From the NCBI GenBank assembly GCA_028825445.1, contig JAPKAD010000004.1:1-64000 (forward strand): a stretch of DNA of 64,000 nt, written 5' to 3'. Positions 26,466 through 34,119 of this stretch are shown piece after piece. Below the pieces are notes generated by a model that searched no databases, was not told the DNA's origin, and saw only the letters and a program-made list of their open reading frames with translations. Origin of the DNA: Octadecabacter sp. Lineage in GTDB: Bacteria; Pseudomonadota; Alphaproteobacteria; Rhodobacterales; Rhodobacteraceae. Both the position numbers and the translations under genes were made by a program. Every line of letters starts with the position of its first letter. The stretch's first letter is position 1.

Positions 26466-27625
26466 CCACCGAGCGCCCGCAACAATTCACGGCTAATGAT
26501 GTGGCGTTGGATTTCAGAGGTGCCGTCCCAGATACGTTCTACTCGAGCATCACGCCAAAAGCGTTCGAGAGGGAAATCATCCATCAATCCCATGCCGCCA
26601 TGAACTTGAATTGCAGCATCGGTCACACGGCCCAACATTTCAGACGCATAGAGCTTTGCCGACGCGATTTCACGGTTGGCAGGTAACCCTTTATCGAGGC
26701 GATCAGCAGCGGCAAGGGTCAGCAAATCTGCCGCATCGATTTCTGTAATCATATCTGCAAGTTGAAAGCTAATGCCCTGAAATTTACCAATCTTCTGACC
26801 AAATTGTTCGCGTTCCGTCGCATAGTTAAGCGCATAATCAAAAACGCGGCGCGCGCGGCCTACTGACATTGTCGCAACGGTAATGCGTGTCGCGTAAAGC
26901 CATTCGTTCATCACAGAGAATCCACAATCAACCTCACCTAAGACTTGCGTGTTTGGTAGCCGGCAATCATCGAAGTCTAAAATCATGTTTTTATAGCCAC
27001 GATGTGACACAGATTTGTATCCGTCACGAATGGTAAAGCCTGGCGTTCCACGATCTACAAGAAATGTGGTGATGCGTTTCTTTGGCCCCCGTGGAGTTTG
27101 ATCCTCCCCCGTGGCAACAAAAACTATTAGAAAATCAGCATGATCTGCGCCCGAAATAAAATGTTTTGTCCCATTAAGAACCCAATCCCCTCCATCGCGA
27201 ACAGCTGAACACTTCATGCCGCGCACATCTGATCCTGCACTGGGTTCTGTCATTGCAAGCGCATCCATACGTTCACCACGAACAGCAGGATCGCGATAAC
27301 GTTCAATCTGATCGCCTTCACAGGCCATGAGAATGTTCTGTGGTCGTCCAAAAAAGTGGCTTAGCGCCATTGATCCGCGTCCAAGTTCACGCTCAACAAG
27401 TGCGAATTCAACATGGTTTAAGCCCGCACCACCCACTAATTCAGGGAAATTACAGGCGTAAAATCCTAATTCAATTGTCTTGCGCTTAATCTCATCAGCA
27501 ATGTCCTGCGGAACCTCACCCGTGCGCTCGACGAGATCCTCATGTGGATAAATTTCTTTTTCGACAAAACTGCGAACGGTGTTCGCAATCATCGTGTTTT
27601 CGTCTGTGAGGCCATAGGTCATCAT
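26462..27625 (-). CDS. Acyl-CoA dehydrogenase
   Basis: An FAD-dependent dehydrogenase of 387 residues from ATG 27625 (a second ATG follows at once). The frame is open further upstream to 27742, but that extension is not family-like. Conserved parts: ALAMTEPSAGSDVRGMKCSA (FAD/substrate loop), GTKHFISGADHAD, YATEREQFGQKIGKFQGISF, and the C-terminal QVHGGMGLMDDFPLERFWRDAR followed by WDGTSEIQRHIISRELL. The Glu of WDGTSEI is at the place of the base in some ACADs. N-terminal HEDLVERTGEVP resembles dehydrogenases of short, polar acyl-CoAs. First gene of the three-gene operon with overlapping partners. Confidence 0.9.
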   Translation of the reverse strand: MMTYGLTDENTMIANTVRSFVEKEIYPHEDLVERTGEVPQDIADEIKRKTIELGFYACNFPELVGGAGLNHVEFALVERELGRGSMALSHFFGRPQNILMACEGDQIERYRDPAVRGERMDALAMTEPSAGSDVRGMKCSAVRDGGDWVLNGTKHFISGADHADFLIVFVATGEDQTPRGPKKRITTFLVDRGTPGFTIRDGYKSVSHRGYKNMILDFDDCRLPNTQVLGEVDCGFSVMNEWLYATRITVATMSVGRARRVFDYALNYATEREQFGQKIGKFQGISFQLADMITEIDAADLLTLAAADRLDKGLPANREIASAKLYASEMLGRVTDAAIQVHGGMGLMDDFPLERFWRDARVERIWDGTSEIQRHIISRELLRALGG

Positions 27626-27969
27626 TGTGTCTGCCTTATTTAGATTAAGAGATAGGGTCGACCTGTTTAGTCCTGCCAAGACGCCGAGTGCTAGTCCATC
27701 GTGATAGATCTTCGACAAATTTAATGTCTGTCGCCTCCACACTTTTAGAGGTTCTGCCTATCGTGCGGTCCTGCCAGCGACCAACTCGGATGTTTTGTGG
27801 AACATCGGGGTTGCCGTAATTACATTTAAAATAGCAGTTTTGGGTCTTGTGGTGAAAATTGCCAAGATGAAGGCACTTTTTATTGTTAAAAAGCACACTT
27901 ACGAACTCCATACGTAATGTAGCTTTCAGCAGACAATAATTCCATTCCTGTCGTTTTGGCTGACTGACA
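27626..27969. other. Spacer between aldolase-family gene and acyl-CoA dehydrogenase
   Basis: About 340 nt on the minus strand between two co-oriented genes. Frames stay open for a stretch but show no start with a ribosome-binding site and no family resemblance. A weak hairpin (GTGCTTTTT with AAAAAGTGC, including wobble pairs) lies near 27870-27895. The gap may hold the promoter of the three-gene operon, or a decayed gene. Confidence 0.4.
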
Positions 27970-28725
27970 TCAGCTGGCATAATTTGACCCTTCTTTATCA
28001 AGGATCACCTTGAGCTCCGATAGATGGCGTTCGTCCTGTTCAGGATAATCTTCAAGTTCTTGCGCTGTCTTTTCGGCAACCGCGTCAGACAACACGCGCA
28101 GTGGCTGACCGGTTTGCAAAGCGCGGATATAGGTTTCAGCAGCACGTTCGAAATAATACAGCCTATTAAAAGTTTCGGCGACTGTTGCACCGATAATCAT
28201 GATGCCGTGGTTGCCCATGATCATGACTTTCTGTTTTGGGTCAGTTAGCAAACCTGCACACCGCTCGCCTTCTTCTTCAAACGCAAGACCACCATAATGA
28301 TCATCAATTATGAAGCGATTGAAAAATGTTGCGCAGTTCTGATCAATCGGCAATAGACGGCTATCCTTTAGTGTCGCCAGAACAGTCGCATGAATCGAAT
28401 GAACGTGCATTGCGCAACGAGCGTGCGAGCAATGACGGTGTATTCCACCATGCAAGCCCCATGCTGTTGGATCAGGAGCATTGGGACCAGATAGTGTTTT
28501 GGGGTCGTTGGCATCTACGACAATCATGTCACTTGCCTTAATACGGCTGAAATGCATTTGATTGGGGTTCATCAGAAACTGCGAACCTTCATCGTTAATG
28601 GCAAAGCTAAAGTGGTTTGCAACACCTTCGTGCATGTTCAAACGAGCGGTCCACCGGAAAGCTGCAGCGAGGTCGATGCGTTCTTGCCAGTTCGACAAGT
28701 TGGAGTGAATAGTAGTAGCAATCAT
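27970..28725 (-). CDS. Class II aldolase/adducin-family protein lacking the usual catalytic Glu
   Basis: A 251-residue protein of the fuculose-phosphate-aldolase fold. Zn-ligand candidates are kept: HVHSIHAT (His-x-His) and the C-terminal His of GNHGIMIIG. In aldolases such as FucA the segment before the first conserved His reads Ser-Ser-Glu-Trp, with Glu73 as acid/base. Here it reads PTAWGLHGG, with Ala at that place, so classical retro-aldol chemistry is doubtful. Many adducin-like relatives share such a change. ATG 28725 is chosen because GAAAGGGGA lies just before it; the frame is open to 28743. It lies upstream of the acyl-CoA operon and divergent from amn. Confidence 0.85.
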   Translation of the reverse strand: MIATTIHSNLSNWQERIDLAAAFRWTARLNMHEGVANHFSFAINDEGSQFLMNPNQMHFSRIKASDMIVVDANDPKTLSGPNAPDPTAWGLHGGIHRHCSHARCAMHVHSIHATVLATLKDSRLLPIDQNCATFFNRFIIDDHYGGLAFEEEGERCAGLLTDPKQKVMIMGNHGIMIIGATVAETFNRLYYFERAAETYIRALQTGQPLRVLSDAVAEKTAQELEDYPEQDERHLSELKVILDKEGSNYAS

Positions 28726-28816
28726 AACGGTTCCCCTTTCCAATAGCCAACACGACCACCGCTGGGCTTACTAGTGGTAAAGCGACATTGTCGTTATGTT
28801 GGGCGAGACCTTGCAG

Positions 28817-28838
28817 AATGTCATATTCTGATGACATT
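28817..28838. promoter_or_regulatory. Perfect inverted repeat, putative operator 1
   Basis: AATGTCAT (28817-28824), spacer ATTCTG, ATGACATT (28831-28838): an 8-bp perfect dyad in the divergent region between the aldolase-family gene (start 28725) and amn (start 28948). An overlapping smaller dyad AGAAT/ATTCT (28816-28830) shares the site. The 22-bp size suits a dimeric regulator. No regulator gene is adjacent. Confidence 0.5.
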
Positions 28839-28845
28839 ATGGTTC

Positions 28846-28863
28846 ATGTATACAAACATACAT
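28846..28863. promoter_or_regulatory. Perfect inverted repeat, putative operator 2 (GntR-like)
   Basis: ATGTAT (28846-28851), spacer ACAAAC, ATACAT (28858-28863), containing the 8-bp palindrome TGTATACA at 28847-28854. GTATAC cores are common in FadR-subfamily GntR operators (known of the family). A TTGACA box follows directly at 28864-28869 and may be the -35 of amn, so a bound repressor would block it. Confidence 0.5.
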
Positions 28864-28947
28864 TTGACAATACTTGCCGCAATTCAGTCTACGGTTTTTT
28901 TAGCGTAATCAAATATTAAGGTTATAAATTTTTTGGAGGCTCACCCC

Positions 28948-30426
28948 ATGATGAGATCAGACTTACATTTGCCTGTTGTCTCCCCCGAAGTCCCAGTTCC
29001 ACAAGAATTCAGAGATCCACGGGCTGCCGTCGAACGTTTGCAGGAACTTTACAACATTGCGGTAATATTTCTGACTGAGCAATTTGCTGAGAATGTGAAA
29101 GGAGCGCGGCCAAACACAAGGTTTCGTGCATTTTACCCTGAGATCCGCATTCGCACTTACACATACGCACAAACAGATTCCCGTCTAAGCTTTGGCCACG
29201 TTGCTGGTCCAGGCGATTATTCAACAACTATTACTCGGCCAGATCTGTTTGAGGGATATCTTTTACAACAAATCGGCTTATTGATTGAAAACCACGACGA
29301 ACCAGTCGTGATCGGCATTTCTACAACTCCAATGCCAGTCCACTTCGCGGTCTCCGGAGAGGTCGAAGTACCACAAGAAGGCGCGCTGGAATTCACGCTT
29401 CGTGACGTGTTCGACGTGCCAAATCTAGCGACAATGAACGACGACATAGTCAACGGTACCAATTTTCATCATCCAGACGGGTCCAACCCTCTTGCACCGT
29501 TTACTGCGCAGAGAATTGATTATTCACTTGCGCGATTGCAACATTATACGGCGACCAAAGCTGAGCATTTCCAGAACCATATTTTGTTCACAAACTATCA
29601 GTTTTACGTTGAAGAATTCGAAGCTTATGCACGAAAAATGCTCGCTGATCCAGACAGCGGTTACACTTCGTTTGTATCAACTGGAAATCAAGTTATCACA
29701 GAAGCAGAGGCTCCACTTAAAACGTTCGAAAAGATGCCGCAAATGCCGACCTACCATTTATGTCGTGGGGGACAGGGCGGTATCACGTTAGTAAATATTG
29801 GCGTAGGGCCATCAAACGCAAAAACTGCGACAGATCACATTGCAGTGCTGCGGCCCCATGCGTGGCTGATGGTTGGGCATTGTGCGGGATTACGCAATTC
29901 GCAACGACTGGGAGATTTTGTTCTAGCCCACGGCTATCTGCGTGAAGATCACGTATTGGATGATGATCTACCTGTCTGGATCCCAATCCCTGCATTGGCT
30001 GAGATTCAAATTGCACTGGAAGAGGCCGTTGCGTCAGTGACTAAGCTTGAAGGGTATGAACTTAAGCGCATCATGCGGACTGGGACAGTCGCAACAATTG
30101 ACAATCGTAACTGGGAACTACGCGACCAATCAGGTCCAGTGAAACGACTTTCGCAGTCCCGTGCTATCGGTTTGGACATGGAAAGTGCGACTATTGCTGC
30201 CAATGGTTTTCGGTTTCGTGTGCCATATGGCACGCTTTTATGCGTTTCCGACAAACCTTTGCATGGAGAGTTAAAGCTGCCTGGTATGGCATCAGATTTT
30301 TATAAAACGCAGGTTTCACGGCATTTGATGATCGGAATTCGGGCGATGGAAAATTTGCGTAAGATGCCGCTCGAGAGGATTCATAGCCGAAAATTACGCT
30401 CATTTGAGGAAACTGCCTTCCTATAA
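28948..30426 (+). CDS. amn: AMP nucleosidase
   Basis: A 492-residue enzyme splitting AMP into adenine and ribose-5-phosphate, part of purine salvage and adenylate control. An N-terminal regulatory domain (FRAFYPEIRIRTY, HVAGPGDYSTTITRPDLF, then VVIGISTTPMPVHF) precedes a nucleoside-phosphorylase-like catalytic domain (about 290-480) with VNIGVGPSNAKTATDH, LMVGHCAGLR and the closing GLDMESATIAANGFRFRVPYGTLLCVSDKPLHG. I start at ATG 28948 after TTTTTGGAGG; a TTG at 28933 overlaps that ribosome-binding site. An ATG at 28951 is also possible. Monocistronic, divergent from the aldolase-family gene. Confidence 0.95.
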   Translation: MMRSDLHLPVVSPEVPVPQEFRDPRAAVERLQELYNIAVIFLTEQFAENVKGARPNTRFRAFYPEIRIRTYTYAQTDSRLSFGHVAGPGDYSTTITRPDLFEGYLLQQIGLLIENHDEPVVIGISTTPMPVHFAVSGEVEVPQEGALEFTLRDVFDVPNLATMNDDIVNGTNFHHPDGSNPLAPFTAQRIDYSLARLQHYTATKAEHFQNHILFTNYQFYVEEFEAYARKMLADPDSGYTSFVSTGNQVITEAEAPLKTFEKMPQMPTYHLCRGGQGGITLVNIGVGPSNAKTATDHIAVLRPHAWLMVGHCAGLRNSQRLGDFVLAHGYLREDHVLDDDLPVWIPIPALAEIQIALEEAVASVTKLEGYELKRIMRTGTVATIDNRNWELRDQSGPVKRLSQSRAIGLDMESATIAANGFRFRVPYGTLLCVSDKPLHGELKLPGMASDFYKTQVSRHLMIGIRAMENLRKMPLERIHSRKLRSFEETAFL

Positions 30427-30565
30427 TTGGTAAAAACTGATGTATTTTAATACAATATGCAGTTTTCCACTTGTAATATGGCACTAATCATTGTGGAACA
30501 TAGCGACATACAGTTTAATGAATAAGCAAGAGGCCCACATAACGGGCAGAACGAGGAGAATTACA

Positions 30566-30856
30566 ATGGCGACGAAACCAATGACCAAGACGCAACTTGT
30601 TGCAGCTCTGGCAGACGATATGGGTACGGATAAGAAATCTGCATCTTCAGCGCTTGATGCAATGGTAGCACTTATTACCCGTGAAGTATCTGGCGGCGGT
30701 GCAGTGACCCTTCCAGGGGTTGGCAAAATCTACTGTCGTGAGCGTCCAGAGCGTATGGTCCGCAACCCAGCAACGGGTGAGCAGATCAAGAAAGATGCTG
30801 ACAAGGTGGTTAAAATGACCATTGCAAAGGCACTAAAAGATAGCGTTAACGGCTAA
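30566..30856 (+). CDS. hup: DNA-binding protein HU
   Basis: A 96-residue nucleoid protein that bends and compacts DNA as a dimer. The N-terminal helices contain TKTQLVAALADDMGTDKKSA, the saddle has GVGKIYCRERPERMVRNPATGEQI, in which the arm with Arg-x-Asn-Pro-x-Thr-Gly intercalates DNA, and the C-terminal KVVKMTIAKALKD. GAGGAG just upstream supports the ATG at 30566; longer open frame to 30491 is not family-like. A strong terminator follows. The Met-Ala-Thr-Lys-Pro lead is slightly longer than in E. coli HU. Confidence 0.95.
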   Translation: MATKPMTKTQLVAALADDMGTDKKSASSALDAMVALITREVSGGGAVTLPGVGKIYCRERPERMVRNPATGEQIKKDADKVVKMTIAKALKDSVNG

Positions 30857-30881
30857 CGCTGATCCAATAATTTGGTTAAAG

Positions 30882-30908
30882 GGTCGCCTTTTGGGGCGAC
30901 CTTTTTTT
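30882..30908 (+). terminator. Intrinsic terminator after hup
   Basis: GGTCGCC (30882-30888), loop TTTTGG, GGCGACC (30895-30901), then seven T residues (30902-30908). A textbook Rho-independent terminator 25 nt after the hup stop; the next gene's start at 30921 is only 12 nt beyond, so that gene needs its own signal or read-through. Confidence 0.92.
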
Positions 30909-30920
30909 ATTGGAGATATT

Positions 30921-31799
30921 ATGAAGCCAATTGATACCAAAGCGATTGTTATGGGCGTGATGTTTGGAATCATGTGGGCCTCAGCGTTTACGTCGGCCCG
31001 TGTTATCGTTCAGTATGCTCCACCACTTTATGCACTTGCAATCCGGTTTCTATTATCTGGAGTTTTGGCCGTTACGCTGGCACGCGCTATGGGCCAAAGC
31101 TGGTACTTGACACGTCAGCAATGGATTGGAACTCTGGTTTTTGGCGTGACCCAAAATGCACTGTACCTAGGGCTAAACTTTATTGCCATGCAGACCATCC
31201 AAGCTTCGCTTGCAGCCATCGTAGCATCCACGATGCCATTACTGGTCGCTTTCGCAAGCTGGATGGTGTTTGGAGAACGGATCAGACCCCTTGGTATCGT
31301 AGGCTTGGTTGCAGGTTTAGTTGGCGTAGCATTGATCATGAGTGCGCGTCTACAAGTCGGAATCGATCTGTTTGGACTGGGTCTTTGCATTGTCGGTGTC
31401 ATATCTTTGACTGTGGCGACGCTCTCAGTCCGCGGAGCATCCTCAGGCGGAAATTTATTGATGATCGTTGGCTTGCAAATGTTTGTAGGAAGCGCGCTAC
31501 TTTGGGTGCCAGCGCTTACGCTTGAAACGTTCGACGTCACCTGGACGTGGCAATTGGGTGTAGCTTTTACCTACACTGTGATCGTTCCAGGTATTGGAGC
31601 CACGTTGATTTGGTTCATGTTGGTGGACCGTATCGGTGCAACACCTGCTGCGGTGTTTCACTTCCTAACGCCGTTCTTTGGCGTGCTGACTGCGGCACTT
31701 TTGCTAGACGAAAAATTGGGATCAATGGATGTTGTCGGCGTTCTGATCATTACAGCAGGTATCTGGGCTGTTCAAATGACAAAGCAAAAATGCACTTAA
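30921..31799 (+). CDS. EamA/DMT-family transporter
   Basis: A 292-residue inner-membrane protein with ten predicted helices in two EamA repeats: first repeat has [25 protein letters not shown] and ends [15 protein letters not shown]; the second ends [15 protein letters not shown]. The ATG at 30921 follows GGAGATATT; the frame is open back to 30891 but that would run through the terminator. It is not close to the DMT gene at 13.6 kb in detail. The substrate is unknown. It converges on aroC with a 4-nt overlap of the ends. Confidence 0.85.
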   Translation: MKPIDTKAIVMGVMFGIMWASAFTSARVIVQYAPPLYALAIRFLLSGVLAVTLARAMGQSWYLTRQQWIGTLVFGVTQNALYLGLNFIAMQTIQASLAAIVASTMPLLVAFASWMVFGERIRPLGIVGLVAGLVGVALIMSARLQVGIDLFGLGLCIVGVISLTVATLSVRGASSGGNLLMIVGLQMFVGSALLWVPALTLETFDVTWTWQLGVAFTYTVIVPGIGATLIWFMLVDRIGATPAAVFHFLTPFFGVLTAALLLDEKLGSMDVVGVLIITAGIWAVQMTKQKCT

Positions 31800-32908
31800 G
31801 TCTGTGGCCCAATCTGCCCACGCACACCGCCAGTTTGACCACGATCAAGCAGGATATGATCGAGGATCACTGCTGCCATCATCGCCTCCCCCACAGGAAC
31901 TGCACGAATGCCAACGCAGGGATCATGGCGGCCCTTGGTGACAACTTCTGTGGGTGTACCATCCACTCGGATGGATGCACGCGGGGACAAAATACTAGAA
32001 GTTGGCTTGACGGCAAATCGCACAACTATGTCTTGCCCTGTGCTGATACCACCAAGGATACCACCAGCGTGGTTGCTTGAATATTCCGGCCCATTGTTAC
32101 CCATAAAAATCTCATCCGCGTTAGCGCGACCTGTAAGAGATGCTGCTGCCATACCTTCGCCTATCTCAACGCCTTTAACGGCATTGATCGACATCATCGC
32201 AGCAGACAAATCAGTATCTAACTTTCCATAAACGGGTGCGCCGATGCCGGCAGGAACATTGCGGGCAACGATTTCGATCATTGCACCAACTGAATTATGA
32301 TCATCCTTACGCAACCAGTTGATATAATCCGTCCATTCATCCACCACGCCTGCATCGGGGCACCAAAAGTCGTTACCATCAATTGCGTCCCAATCAAATC
32401 GCGTGCGGTTAACATGCTTTTCACCCATCTGAACCATGTAACCTTTGATCTCAACATTTGGCGCCAGCGATTTTATCACGGCTCGAGCCACACCACCCGC
32501 AGCAACCCTAGACGCAGTTTCACGCGCAGAAGAACGACCTCCACCGCGATAGTCGCGCAAGCCGTATTTTTGGTGGTAAGTGATGTCCGCATGACCCGGG
32601 CGGAACGTATTTGCAATGTCGCCATAGTCTTTGGAACGTTGATCAGTGTTTTTAATCATCAACTGAATTGGTGTACCAGTCGTTGTATCTTCAAATACGC
32701 CAGACAAGATTTCAACCGAATCAGGCTCTTGCCGTTGTGTCATCATTTTGTTCTGACCAGGACGACGCTTGTCTAACCATGTTTGTATCATCGGAGCTGT
32801 CAGTGCGACGCCAGAAGGGCATCCGTCAACCGTCGCGCCCAGAGCAGGACCATGGCTTTCACCCCATGTGGTGACACGGAAAAGATGACCGTAGGAATTG
32901 ATCGACAT
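31796..32908 (-). CDS. aroC: Chorismate synthase
   Basis: A 370-residue FMN-dependent lyase making chorismate from 5-enolpyruvylshikimate-3-phosphate, the last common step of aromatic synthesis. Signatures are [18 protein letters not shown] near the N-terminus (catalytic His in ESHG), the long [23 protein letters not shown] region with [11 protein letters not shown], and [23 protein letters not shown] 32908 is chosen since the sequence then starts with the conserved Ser-x-Asn-Ser-Tyr-Gly; the open frame extends to 32956 without family similarity. It is divergent from the thiamine-uptake operon. Confidence 0.96.
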   Translation of the reverse strand: MSINSYGHLFRVTTWGESHGPALGATVDGCPSGVALTAPMIQTWLDKRRPGQNKMMTQRQEPDSVEILSGVFEDTTTGTPIQLMIKNTDQRSKDYGDIANTFRPGHADITYHQKYGLRDYRGGGRSSARETASRVAAGGVARAVIKSLAPNVEIKGYMVQMGEKHVNRTRFDWDAIDGNDFWCPDAGVVDEWTDYINWLRKDDHNSVGAMIEIVARNVPAGIGAPVYGKLDTDLSAAMMSINAVKGVEIGEGMAAASLTGRANADEIFMGNNGPEYSSNHAGGILGGISTGQDIVVRFAVKPTSSILSPRASIRVDGTPTEVVTKGRHDPCVGIRAVPVGEAMMAAVILDHILLDRGQTGGVRGQIGPQT

Positions 32909-32949
32909 GCGTGCGCTCCTTTGTTTCCGTTTAGCGTTGCCACAGCCCC

Positions 32950-32978
32950 TTGCCAAGTCCAGCAGACCATCCTAACCA
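32950..32978 (+). promoter_or_regulatory. Promoter of the thiBPQ riboswitch transcript
   Basis: TTGCCA (32950-32955), a 17-nt spacer and TAACCA (32973-32978) end 7 nt before the riboswitch P1 stem, the right distance for transcription to begin at the aptamer. It overlaps the space upstream of the divergent aroC. Confidence 0.5.
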
Positions 32979-32985
32979 TGTAAAT

Positions 32986-33066
32986 ACCTCGGGGAGCCAT
33001 GCTGGCTGAGATGTCGAAGGACGTACCCGTAGAACCTGAACCGGTTAAAGCCGGCGGAGGGAAGGT
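32986..33066 (+). promoter_or_regulatory. TPP riboswitch (thi box)
   Basis: The aptamer carries all conserved blocks: ACCT/AGGT closing stem P1, GGGGAGCC, the thi-box core GGCTGAGAT, then ACCC and GAACCTGAACCGGTTAAAGCCGGCGGAGGGAA with its P4/P5 arm (CCGG around TTAAAG). It folds around thiamine diphosphate and here precedes thiB by 66 nt. No obvious terminator hairpin with T-run is visible between it and thiB, so control at translation start is more likely than attenuation (inference). Confidence 0.95.
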
Positions 33067-33132
33067 AACGGGCTGTATCAAATTTGTGCTCATTTTCCTT
33101 TCTCCATTTTGTAACTCTGAGAGGATGAGAAC

Positions 33133-34119
33133 ATGAAAACCACTCTAATCACTGTAGCAGGACTATTGTTTGGCACCGCAGCTCTTTCTGACGGCCATAC
33201 ACCTGTATTGACAGTGTACGCACCCGACTATTTTGGCTCCGAATGGGGTCCGGGCCCTTCGATTGAGGCCGCGTTCGAAGAACGTTGCAAATGCGACTTA
33301 CAGTATCAAACAGGTGACCTTTTGCCGCGCCTTTTATTGGAAGGCGAACGCACTCAAGCAGATGTCGCCATCGGATTTAATTCCGACATTACCAAACGTG
33401 CTCGTGACAGTGAGATGTTTGCGCCGCATGGCTTGGATTTATCACCGCTGACACTGCCCATCGATTGGAACGACGACACATTTCTACCATTTAATTACGG
33501 ACATACAGCTTTCATTTACGACAATACCAAGCTGGACGGTTTTGACAGCTTTGAAGCATTATTAGACGCACCAGACGACGTACGGGTGGTTATTCAAGAC
33601 CCACGATCATCGATTTCAGGTCTTGCATTAGTATTGTGGGTTCAAGCGGTTTATGGCGATGAGGCTGAGGCAGCATGGTTGCGTCTCGCCCCCAAAATCG
33701 TCACTGTCACACAAGGTTGGTCCGAAAGCTATGGGCTCTTCACGGATGGAGAGGCGGACGTAGTATTATCTTACACAACCTCACCAGCCTATCATATCAT
33801 TGCCGAAGAAGACTTGACTAAATCTGCAGCTATTTTTGAGGAAGGCCATTATTTTATGGTCGAATTGGCCGCCAAACTGGCAACTACAGATCAACCCAAA
33901 TTAGCGGATGAATTCATGGCGTTCATCCTGACAGAAGATTTCCAGACAATGATCCCAACAACCAACTGGTCTTTTCCTGCAGCCTTACCAATGGATCAGT
34001 GGCCTGAAGGTTTCCAAGATCTGCCAATGCCTGAAACGGTTTTATTTTACACCGAAAATGAGGCCGCCGCACTGCGTGACGTAGCGATTGAAGCATGGCG
34101 CAGCGCACTTTCACAATAA
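33133..34119 (+). CDS. thiB: Thiamine ABC transporter, substrate-binding protein
   Basis: A 328-residue periplasmic binding protein with a signal peptide (about 1-19, hydrophobic core then AALSDG). The mature protein starts with VLTVYAPDYFGSEWGPGP and has ThiB-like landmarks: a DVAIGFNSDI loop, the FNYGHTAFIYDNTKL segment, IQDPRSSISGLALVLW, and the acidic/aromatic cleft VTQGWSESYGLFTDGEAD and LSYTTSPAYH, which in ThiB holds thiamine. It captures thiamine or its phosphates for ThiPQ. Expression is under the riboswitch just upstream. Its stop lies 25 nt inside thiP. Confidence 0.93.
   Translation: MKTTLITVAGLLFGTAALSDGHTPVLTVYAPDYFGSEWGPGPSIEAAFEERCKCDLQYQTGDLLPRLLLEGERTQADVAIGFNSDITKRARDSEMFAPHGLDLSPLTLPIDWNDDTFLPFNYGHTAFIYDNTKLDGFDSFEALLDAPDDVRVVIQDPRSSISGLALVLWVQAVYGDEAEAAWLRLAPKIVTVTQGWSESYGLFTDGEADVVLSYTTSPAYHIIAEEDLTKSAAIFEEGHYFMVELAAKLATTDQPKLADEFMAFILTEDFQTMIPTTNWSFPAALPMDQWPEGFQDLPMPETVLFYTENEAAALRDVAIEAWRSALSQ

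Noticed and set aside
27645-28001. A 118-codon minus-strand frame between the aldolase-family gene and the dehydrogenase
   Set aside because: It begins inside the aldolase gene in another frame, has no start signal and no family match; kept only as a note in the spacer entry.
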